A DNA stretch of 64,000 nt from CBDUXT01 sp965371245 (GCA_965371245.1 CBDUXT010000007.1:1-64000); one strand, 5' to 3'; shown: positions 9,059 to 18,896, numbered from the stretch's first letter. Notes: generated by a model from the sequence alone, not told the origin. Program-made: numbers and translations.

Positions 9059-9463
9059 CTAATGTTCTTCACACGGCTCCTCGATGAGGTTGAGCAGATC
9101 GACGCCGCTGACCATGGCTCGCAAACGCCGAATCAGCTTGGCGGCCTCCTTTACATCCGCGAACTCAACGCACAAACACGTCTCGCCTTCCAGACCGATC
9201 CGGGTCTCTTCGAAACGACTTAAGAGTCCATCGGCCTGCGCACGTTTGATCTGCTCGCGCGCACCCTCGTACGCCCTTCGCGTGGCGTCCGGCACGCCCT
9301 TGCCGCGCGACAGCATATACAAAGCAAAGCCCGAAGTCGCGCCTGTCGGGGGCTCGCCGGCCCGCTCGGTTCTGAATCTCGACCTACATCCACAGCTTGC
9401 GTAGACGGTCAAGAAAACCAGTGGAACGAACGCGTATCTTGGTTTCTGGCAACACACAGTCAC
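9059..9463 (-). CDS. Small putative lipoprotein
   Basis: The 134-residue product has a hydrophobic N-terminus ending in YASCGC, which could be a lipobox. The remainder is mostly helical and charged (ARREQIKRAQADGLLSRFEE-like region, then FADVKEAAKLIRRLRAMV). It lies 71 nt upstream of the metzincin gene on the same strand and is probably first in that operon. The GTG start has no strong ribosome binding site, so the true start is uncertain. No family recognised. Confidence 0.5.
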   Translation of the reverse strand: MTVCCQKPRYAFVPLVFLTVYASCGCRSRFRTERAGEPPTGATSGFALYMLSRGKGVPDATRRAYEGAREQIKRAQADGLLSRFEETRIGLEGETCLCVEFADVKEAAKLIRRLRAMVSGVDLLNLIEEPCEEH

Positions 9464-9700
9464 GGCGCCGGTAGGGTATCTTCATTCGGCTGGGCTCCAC
9501 AAGGCTCCGGGCCGGGTTTAGTTCAAGCGGTTCTGCGTAAGAGCCAACTCCGCATACTACATGTAACTCACAGAAACGGCGGACGGGGGCTCGTTCCTGG
9601 ACCTGGGCCTGAAGCACTCATCAGCAAGTAGACGCCGTCAGATCTCGGAAGAGCGTCCATCACACCAGAGAGCTCGAAGGATCCGGGACGAGGCCCACGG

Positions 9701-10063
9701 TCACGAGCTCCGTTCGCGGCTCTCCGTCACGACCACAAGAAACACCCGCACGATCAACTCGGTACGGCTTGTGACCTCAATCTTCTTGTAAACACGAGCG
9801 ACCTGACTATGGACGGTGTAGCACGAGACGCCGAGTTCCTCAGCGATCGCCGGCTCGGTAAGTCCGTCCATGATGCACCGCACGATCTCCTCCTGGCCGG
9901 GCGAAAGAGCGAGCGAGTAGACGATCGATCGCCATTGCGCCGCGCACAGGTAGCTTGAGGGTCGCTTGCCATTCCACGAGCTTCGCCGTGCGAACGTCGT
10001 AGCGTCCCGCGGCCGACCTCCTTTCCGCTTCTTGCGTGCCTTCTTTGCCCTGCCCTTGGCCAT
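9701..10063 (-). CDS. LuxR-type HTH transcriptional regulator (small, stand-alone)
   Basis: The 120-residue product has a very basic N-terminus (MAKGRAKKARKKRKGGRPRD) and a C-terminal LuxR/NarL-type helix-turn-helix: LSPGQEEIVRCIMDGLTEPA, then IAEELGVSCYTVHSQVARVY and KKIEVTSRTELIVRVFLVVV. No receiver or sensor domain is present, so a partner or the level of the protein must control it. It is close to the product at 19060, and its N-terminus matches the remnant at 24323. An upstream cassette (site 2) precedes it, which suggests shared regulation of this small family. Confidence 0.85.
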   Translation of the reverse strand: MAKGRAKKARKKRKGGRPRDATTFARRSSWNGKRPSSYLCAAQWRSIVYSLALSPGQEEIVRCIMDGLTEPAIAEELGVSCYTVHSQVARVYKKIEVTSRTELIVRVFLVVVTESRERSS

Positions 10064-10200
10064 GCCCGAGCGAACTCCCGGAGAGAGAACCAGCCTGTAA
10101 CTCTTGCTGCCAAAGCCGAAGGAGATGCGCGAACCTCATCCAAGCTACGGCCTGGGCGCCCGCGCACCTCCTCCTAGAGGGGGAAGTCGGTCACTATTCT

Positions 10201-10306
10201 CTTGATGGGATTTCGAGGCCTGGATGTGCGCGAAAAATCGAGATTCCTCAGGTTTTCGTGAAGATCCCGCTTCTCCCAGCGGCAGTTCGCCCCCTGTCTC
10301 GCCAAC
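10201..10306 (-). promoter_or_regulatory. Upstream cassette site 2, before a LuxR-type gene
   Basis: On the minus strand GTTGGCG (about 10300-10306) is followed about 68 nt later by AATCTCGATTTTTCGCGCAC and ATCCAGGCCTCGAAATCCCA. Similarity to site 5 continues about 50 nt further (ATAGTG, TTCCCC.TCT, GGAGGTGC). It lies between the surface protein gene ending at 10340 and the regulator starting at 10063. Confidence 0.6.
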
Positions 10307-10339
10307 GTCACGATGCACACGATGCAAGGGCCGGTCGTA

Positions 10340-11668
10340 CTATGCCGCGGTCTGTTGGCGGGTTACGGCTATGGTGCCGGCGGTGAGGAGTAGGAGTGTC
10401 ATGGCGATGGCTCCCCAGGTGGAGACCGTGGGGATGGGTGGTGGTGGCGGGAGGCCGTCGCCGACGTAGACGCCCTCCGGCCTTCCTGAGAAGACGACCC
10501 GCTCGCCGCTGATCTCCGGTCCGGCGCCCTCCACGATGTTGTAGTCCAGGAAGTTGGTCGCAAAGCCCGGGGTCGGCGTGTTCCGGTCGGCAATGACGCG
10601 GAACTCGCCGTTGATGTAGGAGAAGATGCCCCACCCGCTCTCCGGTGCGGAACCTCCAAAGGCGATGTTCTCTCCGTCGATGGATACTCTGTTCGAGTAG
10701 GTCGAGCTGAACGTGTTGCCACCGGGGGACGGCGTGTCGTCATTGGCGATCAGGCGCAGGGTGCCGTTGATGTAGGCGAAGAGGCCGCCCGCAGGGTTGG
10801 AAAAGACTACGTTCTCGCCACTTATCCCGGGTCGACGGCTGCTGGTGGACATTCCGAAGTTGCCGAGGAACGTGCCGCCGCCGGGCATGGGCATTCCCGT
10901 CTCGGCGATCACACGGATTTCACCGTTGACGGACAGGTACAGGCCCTCGACGCTCGGAAGACCGTTCCTGACGGCGAAGAAGGCCACGTTCTCGCCGCTG
11001 ATGGCGGGGCTCGTAGCATTACCGAAGCCCACGATCGGAAACGCGGCGCCCGGAAGAAACGTGCCCGTCTCGGCGATCGTACGCAGCTCACCATTGATGA
11101 CAGCGTAGATCCCGGCGCCGTCGTTGTACCGGGAGTTGAAGGCGATGTTCTCCCCGTCGATGACGACCGCTCCCAGGAAGCTGCCGAACGTCACGCTGCG
11201 ACCCGGCACAAGCGTGTGGGTGTCCACAACCTTCGTCAGCATGCCGTCTCGCCACAGCCAGATGGCCGAGCCATAGCCAAGGCTGTGACCCGAGAAGGCA
11301 ACGGTCCGGCCGCTGATGCCGGGGCCGCCGCCCAAGCTGAGTCCGAAGGCGAAGTTAAAAAACTCCGTGCCGGGAATCTTCATCGAAGAGTCAGCGACCA
11401 CGACGAGCTGCCCGTCGATGTAGGCGTAGATGCCCGAGCCGCCGTCGATGATCGCGCCGAAGGCGACGTTGTCACCGCTGATGGACGGGCTCCAGGTGTC
11501 CTCCATGTCGGCGAAGAGGCGGAAGTTGCCGTCGCTGCCGGGCGCGGGCCGCATGTACTGAGCGATGGGCTGCACGGGAGCCGGCACGTGCTGGGCGCGC
11601 GAGGAGGTGCCGTGTGCGCCGATCAGGACACACACCAGGAAAACCGCTCGCATTCCATGATGCTTCAT
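10340..11668 (-). CDS. Surface repeat protein with IPTL-CTERM type sorting tail
   Basis: The 442-residue product has a signal peptide (MRAVFLVCVLIGAHGTSSRA). About eight beta-rich repeats follow, each with a SG(D/E)NVAF core and a partner like YAYINGELRVIADTNT, probably a propeller. The C-terminus reads IPTVSTWGAIAMTLLLLTAG and then a basic end, the IPTL-CTERM sorting signal layout (IPTxSxWG, hydrophobic helix, basic tail). It should be exported and processed at the membrane. The ATG at 11668 is chosen because it opens the signal peptide and follows GGAAGGAG. The binding partner is unknown. Confidence 0.8.
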   Translation of the reverse strand: MKHHGMRAVFLVCVLIGAHGTSSRAQHVPAPVQPIAQYMRPAPGSDGNFRLFADMEDTWSPSISGDNVAFGAIIDGGSGIYAYIDGQLVVVADSSMKIPGTEFFNFAFGLSLGGGPGISGRTVAFSGHSLGYGSAIWLWRDGMLTKVVDTHTLVPGRSVTFGSFLGAVVIDGENIAFNSRYNDGAGIYAVINGELRTIAETGTFLPGAAFPIVGFGNATSPAISGENVAFFAVRNGLPSVEGLYLSVNGEIRVIAETGMPMPGGGTFLGNFGMSTSSRRPGISGENVVFSNPAGGLFAYINGTLRLIANDDTPSPGGNTFSSTYSNRVSIDGENIAFGGSAPESGWGIFSYINGEFRVIADRNTPTPGFATNFLDYNIVEGAGPEISGERVVFSGRPEGVYVGDGLPPPPPIPTVSTWGAIAMTLLLLTAGTIAVTRQQTAA

Positions 11669-11883
11669 GGCTAGATGACTCCTTCCCGAACCGCTACGGG
11701 ATTGTACGCCATGGGTAACGGCTTTGCAAGGGGACGGGCGATAAAAAAGGCCGGAGGAATTACGGAGAGGCCGAATGGGCCATGAGTGCAATTGAGCGGC
11801 TGTTTCTCCGAGCCCCGACCGTCAGGGAGGGGGTCTCTCGCCGGCGGGCGTAGCAGGCCGTTGAACAAGGCCCGAACTCTGCC

Positions 11884-11975
11884 GTGGCACCGGCCTCCAG
11901 CCGGTGTGCCCGGGCTGTACCCCGGTCTAAGCGCGATAGGTGTCACTGACAACGCCGGCTGGAGGCCGGTGCCAC
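11884..11975. repeat. Perfect 21-bp inverted repeat with 50-nt loop
   Basis: The left arm is 11884-11904 (GTGGCACCGGCCTCCAGCCG..) and the right arm, its exact reverse complement, is 11955-11975, followed by ACACTTTTTC. It could be a terminator, a folded RNA or a small palindromic mobile repeat. The wider stretch 11669-12834 holds no convincing gene, only this repeat and a promoter-like site at 12163. Confidence 0.8.
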
Positions 11976-12162
11976 ACTTTTTCACCGGACTGCCAGGCAC
12001 ACCGGCCATCACCCACGCCCAACGCCTGATCCTCGAGGAAACAGCCAATACGCGAGTCCAAGGGAAGCTCACGCCCGGTAGCCCGCCCGCGCCAGGCACA
12101 ACGCCAGCCCTCGTCCCCGGCAGCCGGTCGGCCGCCATCACACCAGTAGTCCCATATGCCTC

Positions 12163-12192
12163 TTGCCAAGAGACGAATGTAGCCTGTATAGT
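12163..12192 (+). promoter_or_regulatory. Strong sigma-70 like promoter of the cassette type
   Basis: TTGCCA (12163-12168), an 18-nt spacer and TATAGT (12187-12192) run straight into TGGCGCTCATGAAG. The string TGTAGCCTGTATAGTTGGCG matches the boxes at 5.8, 18.9 and 47.4 kb. No clear GCGCACA block and no clear gene follow, so this may be a decayed cassette. Confidence 0.5.
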
Positions 12193-12834
12193 TGGCGCTC
12201 ATGAAGGCGTCTTTACAGTCCCCTGCCAGGAACAGCCCATATAAGCGGCGCCTTCAGAGGGGACTTGAATCGCAGGGACCGGCGTGTCCGGTCGCGCGGC
12301 CCCGGAACCCCGGATCCTGTCTGCATCGCCCGACGAAACAAACGCGACATTTCTGTTTTCCTGGGAATTCTCGAGTCTCCAGCTCGGTTGAACCATTTGT
12401 CGGAGACCGCTCCCGTCCGCGCGGAGGGTGTGCGCTGCCCCGGACTGTAGTCCGTGTTTTGGGATGAGACTACCTCTCTTAACCACATCAGCGCATGCTT
12501 GGGAAAGTTCAGCTGTCTTGCGAAGCAAGTGTGGCGGAATGGACCGCACGGCGGATTGGTGATCTCCGGCAGGCCACAAGCCCCATAGGCATTCCACGTC
12601 AGGCGAAACACGCGGGAGAGTCGGGGTGGTTCTTGCCCCGACCCTACCCAACTGGGGTCGCTCCCTTACGGTCGCGGCTCGGAAACGGACTCCCCTGAGA
12701 CTCCTCGTCGCCCACTTGGTTGGCGCCTACCGAGAGTTATTTCAAAGTTTTTCTTGGGGAGTGCAAGGACTGTAGTGGCAGAGACTTATGTCTGCTTCCA
12801 TGCGCTCGGAATACGGGCAAATCGATGTTCGCGC

Positions 12835-12863
12835 TTGACACACCCCAGATCGTCCGGTAAGCT
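12835..12863 (+). promoter_or_regulatory. Predicted promoter for the large secreted protein operon, with a long leader
   Basis: TTGACA (12835-12840), 17 nt, then TAAGCT. The gene starts at 13118, leaving about 250 nt of untranslated leader. The leader contains CACCGGC-GACCT-GCCGGTG, a 7-bp hairpin, at about 12950-12968, and no reading frame of note. Confidence 0.5.
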
Positions 12864-13117
12864 ATATTCCGATAAGGCTGAGAGTTTCCGCCTTTGGGTC
12901 CATGGGGCAGTACGAGAGACGGGGTAACACCTGGCTGATCCATGTAGAGCACCGGCGACCTGCCGGTGGGTTTGCGGGCCGAACACCGCCACCACATCGA
13001 TCCACGAAAATGCCGTGGTTTCTCGGCGCGATCGCTGCGCACACTTGCCGCTACGACAATGATGTCACCAGGGTTTTCTAGAAGCGCTGGCGCGCTTCGC
13101 ACAGGGGAGGTCCGCGC

Positions 13118-16100
13118 ATGAACAACAACCGCAACACACGCACAACGCGGAGCCGGCGAACGACGGCTCCTTGGGAATGGACACGTACGCTCTTGGCGCT
13201 GTGGATCTTGTCATGGGCCGGCACGGCTGCCTTCGCACAGCCCGTCGACTGGACCAAGTTCGCCGACGTCACGCAGCGCATCAAGGCGGCTCCAGAGGTG
13301 TTGATAGACCTTGGTTGCTCGGGTGTGACCGGTGTGGACTTCGCCTGCGAGAAGGACATCGCCTCCGGCGACCTGAACGGTGACGGGAAGGACGATATTG
13401 TGATCGTTCGCAAGAGCCCGTTCTACGAGAACCTCGCAAAGCCGAATTACCTGTTCCTCAACGAGGGCGGCTTTGCCCTGGTGGACGTCACGGAGGACCG
13501 GGTCTGGGCCTCGGCGACGGAGACGGGCTTCGGCAGCTACTCCGAGCGCGACGTGTTGATCGTGGACGTTGACCCGGACCTGGATGAGGACAACAAGGAC
13601 TTTAATGGTCTGGACGTGATCACGGTGCTCAACGCGGGGAATACGACGCGCATTCGGATTTACATTAACCAGGGCTGCTGTAGCGTGGACTGCGGTCCGG
13701 ACCCAGCTGACTCGTGCAGCGCCAACAGCGGGACGGTAACCAAGTGCAACACCCTAACGGCTACGGAGCTTGAGACACAATGGTGCGGTCTTCGGTATGA
13801 GGCACAGGAGGGAACGGACAACCGCATCCCGAGCTTCTCTCCGCGTCTTACGTCGTGCGCGATCGCCGCGGCCGACGTAAACGACGACGGATGCCCCGAC
13901 CTCTTTGCCGGGGACTACAACAACACCCTGGAGGACCGGCTGCTGATCAACAAGCCTCCCGTGGGCGGGGCGACGGGGGTCTGTCGGGGCGTGTTCGATG
14001 ATAAGACCCAGGACAAGGCCTGCGGCGCGGGTAATCCGATCGCGACCTGCTGGGTTGAAGACTCATTCACCACCGGGGTACAGTTCGCGGACTTCAACCA
14101 CGACGGCTGCCCCGATATCTTCAAGGCGTCGAGGACCAACAGCAATGTCTGGAGGGCAAACAAGAAAGTGGGTGACGATTGTACGGGCGACTTCTTCGAG
14201 TCTGGTGGTGGAAGTGTAGCCGGCGGATACATGCTGTACGCGGTTGATCTGAACAATGACGAATGGGACGATATCTATGTCGCGGAATGCCAGGAGGACC
14301 GCTTCCTGGTGAACAAGGCTGACGAAGATCCGGCCAAGTTTCGGGCCGCCGTTTCGGTTACTGGGCCCACCCAAACTTGGCGTTTCGGAGGTAACGTCTC
14401 GGAGGCGCTGGTCGACGACGACGACTACCCCGACGTGGTGGTGGCGAGTCTCGATGTGAACAGTGTGTCCTGCTCGCTACAACTGGGGATCAACCGACCG
14501 ACGGTCACCGCCAATCCCGGCTTTGCGCCGAATGTGACGATGGCCGAACCGCTGGTCAGCGTCTGTCAGGGCGGACCGGATGACGGAGACTCCTGTACGA
14601 ACGACATGGACTGCTCTGGGATCAGCATTTGCTGCTCCTCTCGGGCGTGGAACGTACATGGAACCTTCGACATGGGTGTCTTCAATCTCGATACCGGTGG
14701 AAAACCTGACCTGTGGTGCGGCACGTGCGACGGGAACCGGTTGTTTATTTCCGGCAGTAACCCGGTGCTCCGCGTCAAGGCGGGAGCGACCGGGACCGAC
14801 GACGGGTCGAGCTGGACCAACGCCTACCCCGATCTGACGAGCGCTCTTTCCGCCGCAGGAACACAGGCGGAGACGACGGCGTTTGTCGTGGAGGTTTGGG
14901 TCGCGGAGGGAACCTACACGCCGGCCACCTGTAGCACGGCTTGCACCGGAAGCTCGTCGGAGCGCGACGATTCGTTTGATCTTCCCTACGGGGTTGCGGT
15001 GTATGGCGGCTTCGCGGGTACGGAAACCCTCCTGGGCCAGCGCGACACCGAGGCCAACGTGACCACCCTCAGCGGCGACCTGAACGGGGACGATGACACG
15101 ACGGGTACGGCCGAGAACAGCAAGCGAGTCGTCAGCGTGGCGTCCGGATCCAGGGCCGAACTGGACGGCTTCACCATCTCGGATGGAAACGCGACCGGTT
15201 CCGGTTCCGGTGCCGGACTGGGGGTTGACGCCGGGGCGGGTCCGTCGGTGCGACGCTGTATCTTCCGTGACAACGTTGCGACGGGCAGCGGCGGGGGCAT
15301 GTACATCGCGGATGGAGCCGATGGCACTCTAGTCGTAAGCAGCCTCTTTTTCGACAATGACGCCGTGGTCGATGGCGGCGGGCTTCACATCGTGGGAGGC
15401 AACCCGAGGATTCTTGGGTGTACGTTCGCCGAGAACGACGCCCGGGGCAAGGGCGGCGGTGTCTACGCCGGACCCGACGCCCCGACCTTCCGCCAGACCA
15501 TTGCCTGGGATAATACGGATGGGGAAACACCGGTGAACGAACTCGCTCAGATTCACGTCCCGAGCGGCGGAGGCGCAAGCATCGAACACAATCTGATTAA
15601 GGATGAGGCTGTTGGGGGGGATGCTCCGTTCACTTCCACGAACAGGGACGCGGATCCGTTGTTCGTGGATGCCGCCGCCGGCGACTTCAGCATCCCGACT
15701 ACGTCCCCGGCCCTCAACACCGCCGAGGATGCGAGCGGCAACAAGACGATGAGGTACGCGCCCGCGGGAGTGCTTGAATCGGTCGATCTCGCCGGGGTAG
15801 TACGAACATCGGCGAGAGTCGACATCGGGGCATATCAGTTCCCCTGCCCCGGGGTGTTCCCTCCCCTCGCAACGACATTTTCAGGCGCAACGAATCGCTA
15901 CCTTGAAGTTCTAACGCTTTCGATTCCCGGCTACGCCACCAGCGGCGCCATTCGCGTTACGGTCGATACCATGCCGGCGGGCATGACAAGTCTGGAGGGC
16001 TCGGTGTGGTGGGCGGGTACTCCTGAGTCCATTTGTGAACACTCGGGGACGCGCACCGGGTGTTCAGGCGGTGCCTCGTTTCGTGCCTCCAAGCTTGGGT

Positions 16101-16516
16101 GTACCAAACATAACGAAGCGTGGGGTACGGGACGCCTTTCGCTTTACAGTGATGTTATTGTCCCGGGCGGCACGTATAGTGTTCAAATGGTTGCCGAAAG
16201 TTGTGTAAGCCCCGGCGAGGAAGTCTTTTCGGCTGCCCTTTCGGTCACTATGCCGACTACATGGGGCGATATTGTGGGGTTCTTCAATCCAGGCACCGGG
16301 CTATGGGATCCGCCTGAGGGCGACGTCAGCGTTGGTGGTGACATCGTCGCGCTACTGGACAAGTTCAGCAACCTTCCCACGGCGCCGCTCAAGATCCAGA
16401 TGGACATCCAGCCGGCCATTCCGGATCAGTTGATATCAATCGTAGAGATCACAAGGACGCTGGATGCTTTCAGCGGCGTGTCTTATCCGTTTGCGGCGGC
16501 CACCGCATGCCCATGA
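13118..16516 (+). CDS. Giant secreted FG-GAP/VCBS and beta-helix protein
   Basis: The 1132-residue product has a long Arg-rich signal peptide (ending WILSWAGTAAFAQ). Residues about 70-540 carry FG-GAP/VCBS calcium-binding repeats (DLNGDGKDDIV, DVNDDGCPDLF, DFNHDGCPDIF). Residues about 550-900 form a right-handed beta-helix of the choice-of-anchor-Q/polymorphic type (GSSWTNAYPDLTSAL, GGGMYIADG, GGGLHIVGG). The tail (VGGDIVALLDKFSNLPTAPL) resembles the dockerin-like ends seen in planctomycete secreted proteins. It is likely an extracellular adhesion or surface-layer component. The start follows AGGGGAGG and fits the signal peptide. Confidence 0.8.
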   Translation: MNNNRNTRTTRSRRTTAPWEWTRTLLALWILSWAGTAAFAQPVDWTKFADVTQRIKAAPEVLIDLGCSGVTGVDFACEKDIASGDLNGDGKDDIVIVRKSPFYENLAKPNYLFLNEGGFALVDVTEDRVWASATETGFGSYSERDVLIVDVDPDLDEDNKDFNGLDVITVLNAGNTTRIRIYINQGCCSVDCGPDPADSCSANSGTVTKCNTLTATELETQWCGLRYEAQEGTDNRIPSFSPRLTSCAIAAADVNDDGCPDLFAGDYNNTLEDRLLINKPPVGGATGVCRGVFDDKTQDKACGAGNPIATCWVEDSFTTGVQFADFNHDGCPDIFKASRTNSNVWRANKKVGDDCTGDFFESGGGSVAGGYMLYAVDLNNDEWDDIYVAECQEDRFLVNKADEDPAKFRAAVSVTGPTQTWRFGGNVSEALVDDDDYPDVVVASLDVNSVSCSLQLGINRPTVTANPGFAPNVTMAEPLVSVCQGGPDDGDSCTNDMDCSGISICCSSRAWNVHGTFDMGVFNLDTGGKPDLWCGTCDGNRLFISGSNPVLRVKAGATGTDDGSSWTNAYPDLTSALSAAGTQAETTAFVVEVWVAEGTYTPATCSTACTGSSSERDDSFDLPYGVAVYGGFAGTETLLGQRDTEANVTTLSGDLNGDDDTTGTAENSKRVVSVASGSRAELDGFTISDGNATGSGSGAGLGVDAGAGPSVRRCIFRDNVATGSGGGMYIADGADGTLVVSSLFFDNDAVVDGGGLHIVGGNPRILGCTFAENDARGKGGGVYAGPDAPTFRQTIAWDNTDGETPVNELAQIHVPSGGGASIEHNLIKDEAVGGDAPFTSTNRDADPLFVDAAAGDFSIPTTSPALNTAEDASGNKTMRYAPAGVLESVDLAGVVRTSARVDIGAYQFPCPGVFPPLATTFSGATNRYLEVLTLSIPGYATSGAIRVTVDTMPAGMTSLEGSVWWAGTPESICEHSGTRTGCSGGASFRASKLGCTKHNEAWGTGRLSLYSDVIVPGGTYSVQMVAESCVSPGEEVFSAALSVTMPTTWGDIVGFFNPGTGLWDPPEGDVSVGGDIVALLDKFSNLPTAPLKIQMDIQPAIPDQLISIVEITRTLDAFSGVSYPFAAATACP

Positions 16517-16614
16517 CAGAGGCGAGGCCAACCGAAACGGAGGCGACGAACGTGAATCTGGTTTCCAAGAAACGTGCTAACTACGACATTGAGATCTCAA
16601 GAAGGGGGTTTCCC

Positions 16615-18153
16615 GTGACAAGAGCAATGCTTACGAGCCTAGTGCTGTTCGGTGCGCTTTGCGGACCGACACTGGCAGGAACGATCTATGTGGACGTCGA
16701 TGCGACCGGCACCGGCGACGGACTGAGCTGGGCCAACGCCAAGACGACCGTGACGGCCGGCGTAACCGCGGCAACATCCGGTGACGAGGTGTGGGTGGCC
16801 GAAGGAAGCTATTATAACACCGTGACACTAAAGGACGGCGTGGCCATCATCGGCGGGTTCAACGGAACGGAGACGGCGTCGTCACAGGCTGATCCGCTGG
16901 CGAACCCCACGGACCTCAACGGAAGCGGCAATAGCCGGGTCGTCGAGGGCACGGACAATGCCGCCACGGCCGAGCTTCGCGGGTTCAACATCATCCGCGG
17001 CTTCGTGGACTGCCCAGAGTATGGTGCCGGCATGGAGCTGACCGACAGTGACGCGACGATCAGTGATTGCGTCTTCACGCAGAACGAGGCCGGCGCCCTG
17101 GGCGGTGCCCTTTGCAACTTCGGCGGCTCTCCCACGTTCACGAACTGCCGATTCGTTGGCAACGACGGGCAATGGGCCGGTGGCGCGATCGTCAACCGTT
17201 TCCTGGGAAGCCCGAGTTTCGTGAACTGTTTGTTCGCCCAGAACACGGCGTGGGAGGGCGGCGCGGTAGAGTCGCTTTCGGGATCGCCGAGCTTTACCAA
17301 CTGCACGTTCTTCGGCAACTCGGCCTCCAAGGGAAAGGGTGGGGTCGCCTTTGACGTAACCGGCGGGGCCGTGTTTGAGAACTGCATCGTGTGGAGCAAC
17401 ACGGCCCACGTGGCCGGCACGGAGGAGTTCTACAACCCAACCGGCGCGGCAGGCACAACCACCGCGCTGTACAGCGTGATTCAGGACGACGACCCCAACG
17501 ACGCAAACATCTACGCCGGAACCGGGAACATCGATGACGACCCCGCGTTGACAGTCACTGAGAGTGGAACCTGGTCCGAGAACGCCGTGCTTTTCGCCGG
17601 CTTTACGACGTTCGAGGTAGCGACAAGCACCTGGACAGCCGACGAACTGGCCGGGCTCTTGATCAACCCGGACACCAGCGGTGTCGCCATTGCCTTCATC
17701 CAGAGCAACACTTCGACGGAGATCGTCGTTTTCGGCGGTTTTACGTCCGTGCTAGCCAGCGACAGCTTTGACATCATCGATCCGCACCTGGGATCGAGTT
17801 CCCCGTGCATCGACACCGGCGACCCGGCCGGCGTTACGGCGACGACCGACCTCGAGGGAAATGCTCGTGAGGTACAGGGGTTACCCGGCACGTGCGACGT
17901 CGTGCTCGACATGGGCGCGTTGGAGTTCACGGCGGTCGACTGCTGTGAGGATCCCGATTGCTCGGCGCCGACGCCTTTGTGCGACACGTCGACATCCACG
18001 TGTGTCCAGTGCTTTACTAACGGCGATTGCTCGGCGCCTACTCCTAAGTGTAAGACGTCGATATCCACGTGTGTCCAGTGCTTGACCGGCGGCGATTGTG
18101 GGCCAGGCGAGGACTGCGTAGGCAACTTTTGCCAAGGCGGCGAAGAGGGCTGA
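16615..18153 (+). CDS. Secreted beta-helix protein with Cys-rich C-terminal repeats
   Basis: The GTG at 16615 is preferred because it follows AAGAAGGGGG and opens a signal peptide (TSLVLFGALCGPTLA). The body is a parallel beta-helix starting DGLSWANAKTTVTAGVTAAT, with repeats such as GGALCNFGGSPTFTNCRFVG. The last 75 residues are Cys-rich repeats (CEDPDCSAPTPLCDTSTSTC, CVQCFTNGDCSAPTPKC) that may bind or anchor. It lies about 100 nt behind the giant FG-GAP gene and shares its beta-helix style, so the two are probably one operon. No catalytic residues can be named. Confidence 0.75.
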   Translation: MTRAMLTSLVLFGALCGPTLAGTIYVDVDATGTGDGLSWANAKTTVTAGVTAATSGDEVWVAEGSYYNTVTLKDGVAIIGGFNGTETASSQADPLANPTDLNGSGNSRVVEGTDNAATAELRGFNIIRGFVDCPEYGAGMELTDSDATISDCVFTQNEAGALGGALCNFGGSPTFTNCRFVGNDGQWAGGAIVNRFLGSPSFVNCLFAQNTAWEGGAVESLSGSPSFTNCTFFGNSASKGKGGVAFDVTGGAVFENCIVWSNTAHVAGTEEFYNPTGAAGTTTALYSVIQDDDPNDANIYAGTGNIDDDPALTVTESGTWSENAVLFAGFTTFEVATSTWTADELAGLLINPDTSGVAIAFIQSNTSTEIVVFGGFTSVLASDSFDIIDPHLGSSSPCIDTGDPAGVTATTDLEGNAREVQGLPGTCDVVLDMGALEFTAVDCCEDPDCSAPTPLCDTSTSTCVQCFTNGDCSAPTPKCKTSISTCVQCLTGGDCGPGEDCVGNFCQGGEEG

Positions 18154-18162
18154 TAGGGGATC

Positions 18163-18198
18163 GTCCGGAGGGGCGCTTGCGTCCCGGCCCCTCCGGAC
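18163..18198 (+). terminator. Hairpin terminator after the beta-helix genes
   Basis: A perfect 12-bp stem, GTCCGGAGGGGC with GCCCCTCCGGAC, and a 12-nt loop lies 10 nt after the stop codon. The trailing T tract is weak. Confidence 0.6.
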
Positions 18199-18328
18199 TT
18201 GGCCGCCAGGGTCACCGATTGCACGGCGGTGGCCAAGACCCGACTGGGTCCGCTCTATGCGTAAATCGGATCCGGCAGGCTGTTCGAGGAGCGGCCGCTC
18301 ACTCGGGCCGCCGCTCCCCGGAGTACTT

Positions 18329-18896
18329 TCAGGTCCCGAAGGCGGCATCGACGAGGGACGCCATCCTTCGTTCGATAACGAGGCTTCGCTCGATGACCTC
18401 GCCAAGAAGTTTCTTGAGGTCGCAACGGGAGAGGCGCTTGAGAATCTGTGGGTCGATGTTCGACGACGCGCCTTCGCCATCAGCTTGACTCACTCCACCA
18501 TCTGGGAGCGTGAGACAATAACATTTCAACCGACTTGCGGCCGCTGCCCGCCCAAGCGACCGCTCGGATTCCCTTGGGAAGCGTGCCCATTGCCTGCATG
18601 TCGTGCCGCGCTTGCCCGAGGGTCGCTTTGAGTGGCTCCCTCTCCCCGCCCTGCCGACGTACGCGCTTTGCCGAAAGCTTTTCGCGCCCCTTGGCCTCCT
18701 CAAACTCGTTCTGGGTTTCCTCTAGGCATGAATCAAACAGTCGCTTCTTCGGTTTCTCGCGGGGTTTGGGGCTTCCGTTGAAGGTACGGTCGGCGGGCTC
18801 GGCATCAGACGAATGCGCGCTGGGAGTTCGAAGTCCGCGGCCGGCTGGCTTTGTGAGTTTGTGATAGCCTGTAGAGTGGGCGCCTGTACCAGCCAC
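18329..18896 (-). pseudogene. Probable frameshifted small gene
   Basis: Two minus-strand frames each look coding over part of the stretch. One (to about 18500) contains KKRLFDSCLEETQNEFEEAK and EREPLKATLGQARHDMQAMG. The other (from about 18500 down) contains ILKRLSRCDLKKLLGEVIE and ERSLVIERRMASLVDAAFGT. One frameshift near 18500 would join them into a helical protein of about 150 residues. No family is recognised and there is no clear start. The stretch could also be two small genes. Confidence 0.35.

Noticed and set aside
7728..9062. A 444-codon open frame on the plus strand
   Set aside because: It is the shadow of the metzincin gene, which has a signal peptide, zinc motif and ribosome binding site on the other strand.
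12199..12651. Minus-strand frame of 150 codons in the gene-free stretch
   Set aside because: No domain, no ribosome binding site, and Arg/Pro/Ser-rich composition typical of G+C-rich non-coding DNA.
12835..13117. Cyclic-di-GMP or thiamine riboswitch
   Set aside because: The leader lacks the conserved core strings of either class. Only an unspecified structured leader is reported.
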